Of a DNA stretch of 64,000 nt, positions 39,181 to 48,668 are shown piece by piece (position 1 is the first letter of the stretch; each line of letters begins with the position of its first letter). The translations under genes were made by a program, and so were the position numbers. The notes beneath the pieces are model-generated. The model was not told the origin of the DNA. It did no database searches and saw only the letters and a list, made by a program, of their open reading frames with translations. This DNA is from Burkholderia seminalis DSM 23518 (lineage in GTDB: Bacteria; Pseudomonadota; Gammaproteobacteria; Burkholderiales; Burkholderiaceae). The stretch is from positions 1,240,001 through 1,304,000 of the forward strand of contig NZ_CADFDK010000001.1 in assembly GCF_902832885.1 (NCBI RefSeq), written 5' to 3'.

Positions 39181-39697
39181 GCGTAACTCCTAAAAAATCG
39201 GCTAAAAACCAGGTATGGGTCGGCAACCTGCCGGCGGTCCGGGCTGGATGCTTTTCATCCGAACCATCGGACGAATCAGCCTGCCGGGGGCGTCGAACCC
39301 GCGCTGCTCAAGGAGCGTCGGCGACGCGACAGGCATAGAACGTTTGAAACGAAGACCCGTTGACAGGGGTTCGTAAAAAAACCTGGAATCGAACCCGGAG
39401 CCGATTATCTAGGGTTAATCCCGATACGGCGCACAACATTTCAAACACTTTACTTTGTTACAAAGGCGCAACACTTTGCAACCCGCGGACTCGGGTGTCC
39501 GTTCTAGAGTGGAAGGCCCTTTGGCGATCCTCGTCACCCGTGGCTGCCGGCAGCGTGATTCCGGCACACGAGGCAGGACGGGATGCCGGATTTTATCTCA
39601 AAATCGACCGCGAGCCCCTGGCCAAGGCAAGATTCGCGCAGCGCGACGCACGGCCTTGTTTACAATGCCGGATTATTCAGTCCGGGCGAACGCCGGC
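39181..39697. other. Divergent 517-bp intergenic region
   Basis: No supportable gene. It separates the glycosyltransferase and the ABC exporter. Positions 39360-39490 are AT-richer, with repeated AACACTTT elements and TTGTTACAAA. TACAAT at 39661-39666 could be the -10 box of the exporter. Nothing else is recognised. Confidence 0.45.
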
Positions 39698-41578
39698 ATG
39701 CGATCCAGCCGCCACGCTCAATCACCGAATCACCGCACGCATATTTTGGAATCTCTCACCCCTGCCCAGCGCAACGCCCACAACGCGAAGCTGTCGAGCT
39801 ACGCGCACCGGCCGATCGCGTTCCTGTTCCGCTACATCCGCCTCCACCCCGTCGCGCACCTCATCGTGCTCTTCAGCGTGCTGGCCGCCGTCGGCTGCGC
39901 GCTCGGTTCGCAATATGCGATCAAGCACCTGATCGACGTGCTCGCGACCGGGCGCCATCACCCGGGTCCGCTGTGGAGCGCGTTCGCGCTGCTCGTCGGG
40001 CTGATCGCGGCCGACAACCTGCTGTGGCGCGTCGGCGGCTGGGTCGCCGCGCACACGTTCGTCGCCGTGACCGGCGACCTGCGGCGCGACCTGTTCCAGT
40101 ACCTGATCGGCCATTCGCCGACGTATTACTCGGAGAAGCAGCCGGGCACGCTCGCGAGCCGCATCACGGCCACGTCGAACGCGGTGTATACGTCCGAGAA
40201 CACGATGGCGTGGAACGTGCTGCCGCCGTGCATCGCGGTGATGGGCGCGATCCTGATGATCATCGTCGTCAATCCGCTGATGGCCGCCGGCCTGCTCGGC
40301 TGTTCGGCCGTGCTGTCCATCATCCTGTTCAAGCTCGCCGGCCGCGGCTCCGCCCGTCACCATGCGTTCGCGGCGAAGGCCGCGGCGGTCGACGGCGAAC
40401 TCGTCGACGTGATCGGCAACATGGGCCTCGTGCGCGCGTTCGGGATGACGCTGCGCGAGCAGAAGCGCTTCGGCGCGACGGTCAAGGCCGAGATGGACGC
40501 GCGCCAGCAAAGCCTGCTCTATCTCGAAAAGCTGCGCCTGCTGCACGCGGTGATCACCGCGATGCTGTCCGCCGGCCTGCTCGGCTGGGCGCTGTGGCTG
40601 TGGGACCAGGGCCGCGCGACGTCGGGCGACATCGTGCTCGTCAGTTCGCTCGGCTTCACGATCCTGCACGGCACGCGCGACCTCGCGGTCGCGCTCGTCG
40701 ACGTCACGCAGCACGTCGCGCGCTTGTCCGAGGCCGTGAAGACGCTGCTCGAACCGCACGGGATGCCCGACCGCTCCGACGCGCAGCCGCTGGCGGCCAC
40801 GGGCGGCCGCGTCGACTTCGAGCGCGTGACGTTCGCGTATCCGCACCGCCGCGCGATCCTCGACCACTTCGATCTCCATATCGAACCGGGCCAGCGCGTC
40901 GGCCTGATCGGCAAGTCGGGCGCCGGCAAGTCGACCGTGCTCGCGCTGCTGCAGCGCTTCTACGACACGCAGGACGGCGTCGTGAAGGTCGACGGCCAGG
41001 ACGTGAAGGCGATCACGCAGGACAGCCTGCGCCATGCGATCGCGCTCGTGCCGCAGGACATCTCGCTGCTGCACCGGACGATCTACGACAACATCGCGTA
41101 CGGCCGTCCCGACGCGACCCGCGACGAAGTGCTCGCCGCCGCGCGCGACGCGCGTTGCGCGGAGTTCATCGAGGCGATGCCGGAAGGCTATGACACGATC
41201 GTCGGCGACCGCGGCGTCAAGCTGTCGGGCGGCCAGCGCCAGCGCATCGCGATCGCGCGCGCGATCCTGAAGAACGCGCCGATCCTGCTGCTCGACGAAG
41301 CGACGTCGGCGCTCGACAGCGCGTCCGAGGAAGCGATCCAGAGCGCGCTCGACCGCCTGATGGTCGGCCGCACGGTGATCGCGATCGCGCACCGCCTGTC
41401 GACGCTGCGCAACTTCGACCGGATCATCGTGATGAACAACGGCAAGGTGATCGACGACGGCCCGCCCGAGGTGCTGCGCAATCGCCCCGGCCTGTACCGC
41501 GACCTGCTCGCGAAACAGCACGGCCGCCATCACCCGGCGCACGACGGCAACACGCCGACCGGCGAGCGCGTGGCCTGA
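39698..41578 (+). CDS. ABC transporter, fused permease and ATPase (exporter type)
   Basis: 626 residues from ATG 39698; ATG 39665 overlaps a possible -10 box and is less likely, and neither has a good ribosome site. Residues 40-330 hold six membrane helices. The C-terminal ATPase has Walker A GKSGAGKST, Q-loop VPQDISLLH, signature LSGGQRQRIAIARAIL, Walker B ILLLDEATSALD and the switch His in AIAHRLSTL. It should work as a homodimer exporting a lipid, peptide or drug; the MsbA/lipid A type is possible, the substrate unknown. Confidence 0.88.
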   Translation: MRSSRHAQSPNHRTHILESLTPAQRNAHNAKLSSYAHRPIAFLFRYIRLHPVAHLIVLFSVLAAVGCALGSQYAIKHLIDVLATGRHHPGPLWSAFALLVGLIAADNLLWRVGGWVAAHTFVAVTGDLRRDLFQYLIGHSPTYYSEKQPGTLASRITATSNAVYTSENTMAWNVLPPCIAVMGAILMIIVVNPLMAAGLLGCSAVLSIILFKLAGRGSARHHAFAAKAAAVDGELVDVIGNMGLVRAFGMTLREQKRFGATVKAEMDARQQSLLYLEKLRLLHAVITAMLSAGLLGWALWLWDQGRATSGDIVLVSSLGFTILHGTRDLAVALVDVTQHVARLSEAVKTLLEPHGMPDRSDAQPLAATGGRVDFERVTFAYPHRRAILDHFDLHIEPGQRVGLIGKSGAGKSTVLALLQRFYDTQDGVVKVDGQDVKAITQDSLRHAIALVPQDISLLHRTIYDNIAYGRPDATRDEVLAAARDARCAEFIEAMPEGYDTIVGDRGVKLSGGQRQRIAIARAILKNAPILLLDEATSALDSASEEAIQSALDRLMVGRTVIAIAHRLSTLRNFDRIIVMNNGKVIDDGPPEVLRNRPGLYRDLLAKQHGRHHPAHDGNTPTGERVA

Positions 41579-41597
41579 CGCGCCCCCGCCAGCCGAC

Positions 41598-41634
41598 AAA
41601 AAAGCCGCGGTGCATCACGCACCGCGGCTTTTTT
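41598..41634. terminator. Strong bidirectional terminator
   Basis: AAAAAAGCCGCGGTGC and its complement GCACCGCGGCTTTTTT pair around ATCAC. It serves both the ABC exporter and the convergent otsBA operon. Confidence 0.92.
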
Positions 41635-41655
41635 CATTGGCGCGGAAACGGCCGG

Positions 41656-43044
41656 TCAGGCGTGCTGCAGGTCGCGCAGGAAGTTGTCGCGCCACACCGA
41701 CACGTTGTTCTCGCGCAGCTGCGCGATCATGTCCGTATAGCGTGCGCGCCGCTCGGCGAGCGGCATCGTCAGCGCCTGCGACAGCGCATCGGCCATCCCG
41801 TCGATGTCGATCGGATTGACGATCAGCGCGCCCGTCAGCTCGCGCGCGGCGCCCGCGAAACGCGACAGCACGAGCACGCCCGGATCGTCCGGATTCTGTG
41901 CGGACACGTATTCCTTCGCGACCAGATTCATCCCGTCGCGCAGCGGCGTCACGAAGCCCACGCGCGCGAGCCGGTACAGCGCGGCCAGCACCTGCCGGTC
42001 GTACTGGCGGTGAATGTAGAGGATCGGTGCCCAGTCGAGCTCCGCGTAGCGCCCGTTGATGCGCCCCGACTCCGCTTCGAGCTGCAGCCGGATATCCTGG
42101 TACGCGCGCAGGTCCGCACGCGTCGACGGCGCGATCTGCAGGAACGACACGCGGTTGCGGATCGACGCCTGGTGCTCGAGCAGCTTCTCGAATGCCCGGA
42201 AGCGCTCGACGAGCCCCTTCGAATAATCGAGCCGGTCGACGCTCATGATCAGCTGCCGCCCGCGCAGCGACGTCGCGAGCGTGCGCACGGCCTTGCCGTG
42301 TTCGCCCGCCTGCGCGAGCGACGCGATCTCGTCCGGATAGACGCCGATCGGATAGGCAGCCGCACGCAGCGTCTGGCCGAACGCGCGCACGCGCACGGTG
42401 TTGTGCCCGTCGCGCTCGACGTCGCCCCCCGCCTCGAACTCGACGTAGTCGCAGAACGCGCGCAAGTCGGGTTCGGTCTGGAAGCCGAGCAGGTCGAACG
42501 CGCACAGCGACTCGACGAGTTCGCGATGCGGCGGCACGTTGACGAGCACCTGCGCGGCCGGAAACGGGATATGCAGGAAGAAGCCGATCCGGTTCTTCAC
42601 GCCGGCCTCGCGCAGCGCGCGCGCGAACGGAATCAGGTGATAGTCGTGCACCCAGATCACGTCGTCGTCCTGCAGCAGCGGCACGAGCTGCTGCGCGAGC
42701 CACACGTTGACGCGACGATAGCCGTCGAATTCGTGGCGGTCGTACTGGATCAGGTCCGCACGGTAATGAAACGCGGGCCACAACGTGGCGTTCGAGAAAC
42801 CCCGGTAGTACTGGTCGTAATCGCGGCGCGACAGCCCGACGGTCGCGAACGTCACGGGCCCGCGCTCCTCGATGCGGATCTGCGGCTGCGGCGCGCCGGA
42901 TGCGACGACCTCGCCGCTCCAGCCGAACCACATGCCGCCCGTCTCCTTCAGCGCGTCATAGACGCCGATCGCCAGGCCGCCCGCCGCCGGTTCGCCTTCC
43001 GAAATCGGTGCGACGCGGTTTGAAACGATGATGAGCCGGCTCAT
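41656..43044 (-). CDS. otsA: Trehalose-6-phosphate synthase
   Basis: 462 residues, GT20. It joins UDP-glucose and glucose 6-phosphate. [20 protein letters not shown] at the start, [39 protein letters not shown] and [17 protein letters not shown] are hallmark segments. It overlaps the otsB stop by ATGA, so synthase and phosphatase are made together. Trehalose protects against osmotic and drying stress. Confidence 0.95.
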   Translation of the reverse strand: MSRLIIVSNRVAPISEGEPAAGGLAIGVYDALKETGGMWFGWSGEVVASGAPQPQIRIEERGPVTFATVGLSRRDYDQYYRGFSNATLWPAFHYRADLIQYDRHEFDGYRRVNVWLAQQLVPLLQDDDVIWVHDYHLIPFARALREAGVKNRIGFFLHIPFPAAQVLVNVPPHRELVESLCAFDLLGFQTEPDLRAFCDYVEFEAGGDVERDGHNTVRVRAFGQTLRAAAYPIGVYPDEIASLAQAGEHGKAVRTLATSLRGRQLIMSVDRLDYSKGLVERFRAFEKLLEHQASIRNRVSFLQIAPSTRADLRAYQDIRLQLEAESGRINGRYAELDWAPILYIHRQYDRQVLAALYRLARVGFVTPLRDGMNLVAKEYVSAQNPDDPGVLVLSRFAGAARELTGALIVNPIDIDGMADALSQALTMPLAERRARYTDMIAQLRENNVSVWRDNFLRDLQHA

Positions 43045-43793
43045 GCGTGCGGCTGCCCCGTGCCGAGCCAGCGCGCGATCTGCTCATGCAGCGCGTCGAC
43101 CGAATCGAGCCGCGCGCGGGCCGAGGTCTCGCCCGCGCCGACCTTGATCGACAGGCCGCCGCGCGCGTTGACCACCGCGAAGCCCTTCTCGTCGGTCAGG
43201 TCGTCGCCCGCGAACAGCGGCATGCGCCCCGCGAACGGCGGTTCATCGAGGAACGCCGCCAGCGCACGCCCCTTGTCGACGCCCTTCGGCTTGATCTCGA
43301 ACACCATCTTGCCGGGCTGCAGCACGTATGCATCGGCATAGTCGGCCACGAGACGCTCGGCCGCTTCGCGCGCGACCGCCTCGCGCTCGGGCGCATTGCG
43401 AAAGTGCAGCGCGACGGCCGCGCCCTTGATTTCGAGCAGCATGCCCGGATGACGGTCGACGACACCCGCAAGCTCGCGCTCGATGCGCAACAGGCGTTCG
43501 TCGTTGAAGCCGATGCGCTGCGTGTCGCCGTTCGCATCGCGGCGCTCCGCCCCGTGCAGGCCCGCGATCGGCAGGCCGGGCATCTGCAGGAACGTGTCGA
43601 GGTTGTCGATACCGCGCCCCGACACGATCGCGACCGCCCCGTGCGAGCGGCGGCGCAACGCGTCCAGCAGCGTCAGCAGCGACGGCGGAACGTGGATGCT
43701 GTCGGGGGTGGGCGCGAGTTCGACGAGCGTGCCGTCGAAGTCGAAGAAGAACGCGGTATCGGTCAGGGACAGGGAAGCCGGAACGGATTGCAT
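43041..43793 (-). CDS. otsB: Trehalose-6-phosphate phosphatase
   Basis: 250 residues, HAD superfamily. FFFDFDGTLVEL holds the catalytic Asp pair, AIVSGRGIDNLDTFL is motif II, and FAGDDLTDEKGFAVV is the metal-binding motif IV. It dephosphorylates trehalose 6-phosphate. I use ATG 43793; a TTG at 43823 gives ten more residues without a ribosome site. First gene of otsB-otsA. Confidence 0.93.
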   Translation of the reverse strand: MQSVPASLSLTDTAFFFDFDGTLVELAPTPDSIHVPPSLLTLLDALRRRSHGAVAIVSGRGIDNLDTFLQMPGLPIAGLHGAERRDANGDTQRIGFNDERLLRIERELAGVVDRHPGMLLEIKGAAVALHFRNAPEREAVAREAAERLVADYADAYVLQPGKMVFEIKPKGVDKGRALAAFLDEPPFAGRMPLFAGDDLTDEKGFAVVNARGGLSIKVGAGETSARARLDSVDALHEQIARWLGTGQPHA

Positions 43794-44075
43794 CGATTCG
43801 ATAGTCTGAGGGTCGGCCGGCAACCACGGGCCGCCGCTGCGCGAATGGAATTGTGCGCATCTTACCGCGCCTGCGCACCGAGATGGGCGAAACCGGTGCG
43901 TCGCCTGCCGCGCGCCGCCGCTTGCGTCAACTGCGACATATTGCCCCGCTCGCTCGCCCCGTACGGGTTTCGAAAGGACGCGGGCGCGCGAATTGCGCTA
44001 CAGTCGCAACCGCCTGCCGCGTGACGCCTGGCATCACCGCCGGCCGGCCACTTTTCCGACCGATCGAGCCCCAGG

Positions 44076-44711
44076 ATGTCGTCTGCCCGTCCCGCGCCGC
44101 CGTGGCGCCTCCCCCGCCTCATCCGCACGGCCGCGGCCCTCGCCGCCGCCGTGACGCTCGCCGCGTGCACGCACGACGAGCCGCGCTGGAACCTGACCAA
44201 CGTCACCGGCCACCTGCCCGACCTGTCGTTCACGCTGACGGGCGGTGACGGCCGTCCCGTTGACGCCGATGCGTTCCACGGCCGCGTCGCGCTCGTCTAC
44301 TTCGGTTACACGCACTGCCCCGATGTCTGCCCCGAAACGATGGCGCGGCTGATGGAAGTGCTCGGCAAGCTCGGCCCGCGGGCCAACGACGTGCGCATCC
44401 TGTTCGTATCGGTCGATCCCGCGCGCGACACGCCGCAGATGATGCAGTCGTACGTCGCCGCGTTCGACGCCGCGCACGCGCGCGGCCTGACCGGCACCGA
44501 CGGCCAGATCGAATCGCTCGCGAAACGCTATCGCGTCGCGTACCAGATGGAAAAACGCGATCCGTCCGGCGGCTACGAAGTCACGCACAGCTCGGCCGTC
44601 TACATCTTCGACGCAACCGGCCGCGCGCGCCTGCTCGCGACCGATCGCGATTCGCCCGACGCCATCGCCGCCGATGTGCGCCGGATCATCGACACCGCCT
44701 CCACGACCTGA
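44076..44711 (+). CDS. SCO1/SenC copper chaperone lipoprotein
   Basis: 211 residues. A lipoprotein-like signal (AAALAAAVTLAAC) anchors it on the periplasmic side. The thioredoxin-like domain has the copper motif THCPDVCPE and the third ligand His in EVTHSSAVY. SCO proteins deliver copper or reduce cysteines in the CuA centre of cytochrome c oxidase. It starts a three-gene unit with PCuAC (8 bp later) and a CtaG-like protein, a coherent copper-delivery set. Confidence 0.92.
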   Translation: MSSARPAPPWRLPRLIRTAAALAAAVTLAACTHDEPRWNLTNVTGHLPDLSFTLTGGDGRPVDADAFHGRVALVYFGYTHCPDVCPETMARLMEVLGKLGPRANDVRILFVSVDPARDTPQMMQSYVAAFDAAHARGLTGTDGQIESLAKRYRVAYQMEKRDPSGGYEVTHSSAVYIFDATGRARLLATDRDSPDAIAADVRRIIDTASTT

Positions 44712-44719
44712 ATTCCGCC

Positions 44720-45166
44720 ATGAACACGAAGACGACCCTCAAGACGTTCGCCCTCCTCGCCGCGCTGTGCACCGGCGCCCAGGCCTATGCCGCCGGCGCG
44801 ATCACCGCGCAGGGCGCGTGGGTGCGCTGGCTGCCGAACAAGCTGCCCGCGGGCGGCTACGTGACGCTCGTGAACACGAGCGACAAGCCGGTCGATCTCG
44901 TCGACGTCGACAGCCCCGACTACGGGATGGCCATGCTGCACCAGACCGTGTCGAACGGCTCGACGCAGAAGATGGAAATGGTCGACAAGCTGACGATCCC
45001 CGCGCGCGGCAAGGTCGACATCGCACCGGGCGGCTATCACTTCATGCTCGAGGAACCGAAGCACGCGATCAAGCCGGGCGACACCGTGCACCTGCGCCTG
45101 AAATTCTCCGACGGCGAAACAGTCGACGCACCGTTTGCCGTGAAGTCGCCGGCCCAGGCGAAGTGA
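44720..45166 (+). CDS. Periplasmic copper chaperone PCu(A)C
   Basis: 148 residues with a signal peptide (FALLAALCTGAQAYA). The mature cupredoxin-like domain contains the ordered copper ligands of the family: His in AMLHQTV, Met in QKMEMVD, and HFM in GGYHFMLEE. The spacing agrees with the H-M-H-M copper(I) site. It passes copper to SCO or directly to oxidase CuA. It sits between the SCO and CtaG-like genes. Confidence 0.9.
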   Translation: MNTKTTLKTFALLAALCTGAQAYAAGAITAQGAWVRWLPNKLPAGGYVTLVNTSDKPVDLVDVDSPDYGMAMLHQTVSNGSTQKMEMVDKLTIPARGKVDIAPGGYHFMLEEPKHAIKPGDTVHLRLKFSDGETVDAPFAVKSPAQAK

Positions 45167-45176
45167 TCCGCGCGCA

Positions 45177-46046
45177 ATGAACCTCCTGTACTGGCTCGAC
45201 CCGTGGGAGCCGTCGCCGACGGTCGTCATCGCGGTGCTGACGGCGGCCGTGCTGTTCGCGCGCGGCGTGAAGAAGGCGAAGGTGTCGCCGCTGCGGCAGT
45301 TCTCGTTCTGGTTCGGGCTGACGGCGCTCTACATCGCGCTGCATACGCGGCTCGACTATTTCTTCGAGCACGAGTTCTTCATGCATCGCGCGCAGCATCT
45401 CGTGCTGCACCACCTCGGGCCGTTCTTCATCGCGCTGTCGTATCCGGGCGCGGCGATCCGCGCGGGCATCCCGTTCCGCTGGCGACAGCGCTTCGTGCGC
45501 CCCGCGCTCGCGTGGGCGCCCGTCCGGGCCACGCTCGACGTGGTGTTCCATCCGGTCGTCGCGGTCGTGCTGTTCGTCGGGCTGATCTATTTCTGGCTGC
45601 TCTCGCCGATCCACTTCATCGCGATGCTCGACTGGCGGCTCTATCGCGTGATGAACTGGAGCATGGTGATCGACGGGCTGCTGTTCTGGTGGCTCGTCGT
45701 CGATCCGCGGCCCGCGCCGCCCGCGCGGCTGTCGCCGGGGCGCCGGATCCTGATCGTCGTCGCGGCGATCCCGCCGCAGATCGCGCTCGGCGCGCTGATC
45801 TTCTTCACGCCGCACGAGTTGTATCCGATCTACTCGATCTGCGGCCGTGCCTTCACGTGGCTGAGCCCGCTGCGCGATCAGCAGATCGGCGGGCTGCTGC
45901 TGTGGATTCCCGGCTCGATGATGAGCGTGATCGGTGCGCTGATCGCGCTGCGGCACTGGCTGCGGCTCTCCGCGCGCGGCCGCCTGATCGGCGAACGCGC
46001 GGCGCGGCACGCGGACAAGCCGCCGGTGCCCCGCGCCGTGCACTGA
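45177..46046 (+). CDS. Cytochrome c oxidase assembly protein, Caa3-type CtaG
   Basis: 289 residues with about seven membrane helices. LHTRLDYFFEHEFFMHRAQHLVLHHLGP carries the histidine- and Met-rich segment typical of the caa3_CtaG family, thought to handle copper. Later helices include AVVLFVGLIYFWLLSPIHF and IDGLLFWWLVVDPRP. It begins 10 bp after the PCuAC stop, so it is the third gene of the copper operon, probably for CuB or CuA assembly. Confidence 0.88.
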   Translation: MNLLYWLDPWEPSPTVVIAVLTAAVLFARGVKKAKVSPLRQFSFWFGLTALYIALHTRLDYFFEHEFFMHRAQHLVLHHLGPFFIALSYPGAAIRAGIPFRWRQRFVRPALAWAPVRATLDVVFHPVVAVVLFVGLIYFWLLSPIHFIAMLDWRLYRVMNWSMVIDGLLFWWLVVDPRPAPPARLSPGRRILIVVAAIPPQIALGALIFFTPHELYPIYSICGRAFTWLSPLRDQQIGGLLLWIPGSMMSVIGALIALRHWLRLSARGRLIGERAARHADKPPVPRAVH

Positions 46047-46056
46047 CCGCCGCGCG

Positions 46057-46542
46057 TCATGCGCGCGCGCTGCTCATCCACACGTGCGGGATGCCGTCCT
46101 CGTCATGCACGTCCGAACTCGGCGTGAAGCCGAACGCCCCGTAGAAACGCTGCAAGTGAGCCTGCGCGTGCAGGCTCACCGGCGTATCCGGCCATTGCGC
46201 GCGGATGTGCTCGAGCGCGCGCGACAGCAGCCCGTTGCCGAGGCCCGCACCACGAAACGCGGCGGTCGTCAGCACGCGGCCGATACGCACGTCGGTATGC
46301 TGCGCATCGGGCAGCAGCACGCGCAGATAGCCGGCCAGGCGGCCGGCCGGATCGAACGCGGCGAGGTGCCATGCGGCCTGGTCCGCATCGTCGATATCGC
46401 GATACACGCAGTTCTGCTCGACGACGAACACGGCGCTGCGCGCCTCGAGGATCGAATAGACTTCGCGCGCCGTCAGCGCGTCGAAGGATTTCCAGCGCCA
46501 GTCGAGATCGGCAGCGCTCGGGGATGCGGCGGATGCGTTCAT
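46057..46542 (-). CDS. GNAT family N-acetyltransferase, ElaA-like
   Basis: 161 residues from ATG 46542 with AGGA upstream. DLDWRWKSFDALTAREVYSI and RSAVFVVEQNCVYRDIDDAD are typical of ElaA. GRVLTTAAFRGAGLGNGLLS is the acetyl-CoA loop (R/Q-x2-G-x-G/A), and YGAFGF the last strand. The substrate is unknown. It converges with the CtaG-like gene, 10 bp apart. Confidence 0.87.
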   Translation of the reverse strand: MNASAASPSAADLDWRWKSFDALTAREVYSILEARSAVFVVEQNCVYRDIDDADQAAWHLAAFDPAGRLAGYLRVLLPDAQHTDVRIGRVLTTAAFRGAGLGNGLLSRALEHIRAQWPDTPVSLHAQAHLQRFYGAFGFTPSSDVHDEDGIPHVWMSSARA

Positions 46543-46635
46543 GTACGGTCCTGATTCGGGCGCGCCGGCCGGCGCGCGACAACCGTCGATTATGCCTCGA
46601 AGCGCCTGTCGCGCACGACCGCCTGCCCGCGCGCG

Positions 46636-46664
46636 AAAAAAAAGGCCCCGCATTGCGCGGGGCC
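46636..46664 (-). terminator. Rho-independent terminator of the pirin gene
   Basis: GGCCCCGC and GCGGGGCC pair around ATTGC, with an A8 run on the plus strand that is T8 in the minus-strand transcript. Confidence 0.78.
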
Positions 46665-46687
46665 TGTCCGTCATGCCGTCACGACTG

Positions 46688-47560
46688 TCATGCCGGCATC
46701 TGGCCGAAGCGGCCGCCGTTGAAGTCCTCGATCGCGGTACGGATCTCCGCTTGCGAGTTCATCACGAACGGACCGTAGCCGACGACCGGCTCGTCGATCG
46801 GCTCGCCGCTCAGGATCAGCAGCTTCGCGTCGCCGTTCGCTTCGATCTCGACGTCGCTGCCGTCACGGCCGAGTTGCACGAACTGCGCTTCGCGCGCGAC
46901 CGTCTCGCCGTTCACCTGCACGGTGCCGCTCAGCACGACCACCGCGAGCGTGCGCCCTTCGGCGATCGGGAACCGCGCGTGGCCGCCGGCCACGAGCCGC
47001 ACGTCCCACACGTCGATCGGCGTGTGCGTGCGGGCCGGGCCGCGCCGCCCGTCGAGTTCGCCGGCAATGATCCGCGCACGCCCGGCGCCGTCCGGCAGCT
47101 CGACCACGGGAATGTCCGCGTTCAGCAGCGTCTGATAGCCGGGCGCGCCCATCTTGTCGGCGGCGGGCAGGTTCACCCACAGCTGCACCATCTCGAGCGG
47201 GCCGCCCCGCTTCGTGAACGCCTCCGAGTGGAATTCCTCGTGCAGGATCCCGCTCGCGGCCGTCATCCACTGCACGTCGCCCGGGCCGATCGTGCCGCCC
47301 GCGCCGGTCGAATCGCGGTGCGCGACTTCGCCGTCATAGACGATCGTCGCCGTTTCGAACCCGCGGTGCGGATGCTGGCCGACCCCGCGCGGCGCCGAAA
47401 CCGAGCCCGGCTCGAACGTCGCGGGGCCGGCGTAGTCGAGCAGCAGGAACGGGCTCAGGTGCGCGCCGTGGGACTGGTAGCTGAACATCGAACGCACCGG
47501 GAAACCGTCGCCGACCCAATGTCCGCGCGGCGCACTGTACACACCCTGGATCTTCTTCAT
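46688..47560 (-). CDS. Pirin family protein
   Basis: 290 residues, two cupin domains. The metal site reads GVGQHPHRGFETATIVYDGE with His in HRDS and the Glu in ILHEEFHSE. Some bacterial pirins have quercetin 2,3-dioxygenase activity, others regulate metabolism; the role here is not clear. GGAG lies upstream of ATG 47560. It is divergent from the LysR gene, with a perfect palindrome between them. Confidence 0.9.
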   Translation of the reverse strand: MKKIQGVYSAPRGHWVGDGFPVRSMFSYQSHGAHLSPFLLLDYAGPATFEPGSVSAPRGVGQHPHRGFETATIVYDGEVAHRDSTGAGGTIGPGDVQWMTAASGILHEEFHSEAFTKRGGPLEMVQLWVNLPAADKMGAPGYQTLLNADIPVVELPDGAGRARIIAGELDGRRGPARTHTPIDVWDVRLVAGGHARFPIAEGRTLAVVVLSGTVQVNGETVAREAQFVQLGRDGSDVEIEANGDAKLLILSGEPIDEPVVGYGPFVMNSQAEIRTAIEDFNGGRFGQMPA

Positions 47561-47579
47561 GGCCCTTCTCCAAATTGCG

Positions 47580-47597
47580 GCGAAACACGTGTTTCGC
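47580..47597. promoter_or_regulatory. 18-bp perfect palindrome in the pirin/LysR gap
   Basis: GCGAAACACGTGTTTCGC is a perfect palindrome 20-37 bp before the pirin start and 75 bp before the LysR start. A second, looser repeat, CGTTC-8-GAACG, spans the LysR start codon (47660-47677). It is a candidate operator for the regulator. Confidence 0.6.
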
Positions 47598-47671
47598 ATC
47601 CATGGGTAGCAATATAGTGGTGGAACGATCGATCCGGTAGACTGCCGAAATCGCACTCAGCGTTCTATTTC

Positions 47672-48589
47672 ATGAACGATAAAGCACGGGATCTGAACGA
47701 TCTCTACTACTTCGTGCAGGTCGTCGAACACGGCGGCTTCGCGCCGGCCGGGCGTGCGCTGGACATGCCGAAATCGAAACTGAGCCGCCGCGTCGCGCTG
47801 CTCGAGGCACGGCTCGGGATGCGGCTGATCCAGCGTTCGACGCGCCGCTTCACGGTCACCGACGTCGGCCAGACGTACTACGCGCATTGCCGCGCGATGC
47901 TCGTCGAGGCCGACGCGGCCGACGAGGCGATCGCGCTGCTGCACGAGGAGCCGCGCGGCATCGTGCGGGTCAGTTGCCCGGTCGTGCTGCTCGATTCGCT
48001 GGTCGGGACGATGATTGCCGCGTTCATGGCCGCGTGTCCACGCGTCGACATTCATCTGGAAGCAACCAACCGTCGCGTCGACGTGGTCGGCGAAGGAATC
48101 GACGTCGCGATCCGCGTGCGCCCGCCGCCGCTCGAAGACAGCGATCTCGCGCTGCGCGTGCTGGCCGAGCGCGGCCAGTGCCTCGTCGCGAGCCCCGCGC
48201 TGCTGCGCGAGCGCGGCGCGCCGGCCGTTCCCGCCGATCTCGCCCGCCTGCCGAGCCTCGACCACGGCGTGCCGCAGTCCACCCACGTGTGGCGGCTGCG
48301 CGGGCCCGACGGCGCGCACGCGGAAATCCATCACCAGCCGCGCCTCGTGACGGGCGGCATGCTCGCGCTGCGCGCGGCGGCCGTCGCGGGGGTCGGGGTC
48401 GTGCAGTTGCCGACGATGATGGTGCGCGACGAAGTCGCGCGCGGCGAACTGGTCACCGTGCTGCCGGACTGGGCGCCGCGCCGCGAGATCGTGCACGCGG
48501 TGTTCGCGTCGCGCCGCGGGCTGCTGCCCGCGGTGCGCGCGCTGCTCGACTTCCTGGCCGAGCGGTTTGCCGAACTCGAACCCGACTGA
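47672..48589 (+). CDS. LysR family transcriptional regulator
   Basis: 305 residues. The N-terminal helix-turn-helix reads FVQVVEHGGFAPAGRALDMPKSKLSRRVALLE, followed by the linker helix and a periplasmic-binding-like sensor domain (VRVSCPVVLLDSLVGTM, VDVVGEGIDVAIRV). Members of this branch often control an adjacent divergent oxidoreductase or pirin. The partner is probably the pirin gene. Confidence 0.9.
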   Translation: MNDKARDLNDLYYFVQVVEHGGFAPAGRALDMPKSKLSRRVALLEARLGMRLIQRSTRRFTVTDVGQTYYAHCRAMLVEADAADEAIALLHEEPRGIVRVSCPVVLLDSLVGTMIAAFMAACPRVDIHLEATNRRVDVVGEGIDVAIRVRPPPLEDSDLALRVLAERGQCLVASPALLRERGAPAVPADLARLPSLDHGVPQSTHVWRLRGPDGAHAEIHHQPRLVTGGMLALRAAAVAGVGVVQLPTMMVRDEVARGELVTVLPDWAPRREIVHAVFASRRGLLPAVRALLDFLAERFAELEPD

Positions 48590-48668
48590 GCGCTGCAGAC
48601 CGCACGCGCGTGCCGTAGACTGCGATACGCGCCACGCGTCTTTTCACAACCCTTATCGCTTTCCCGCC

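Noticed and set aside
39722-41599. 625-codon minus-strand frame opposite the ABC exporter
   Set aside because: Arg/Val/Asp-rich shadow with no motif; the plus strand carries complete ABC signatures.
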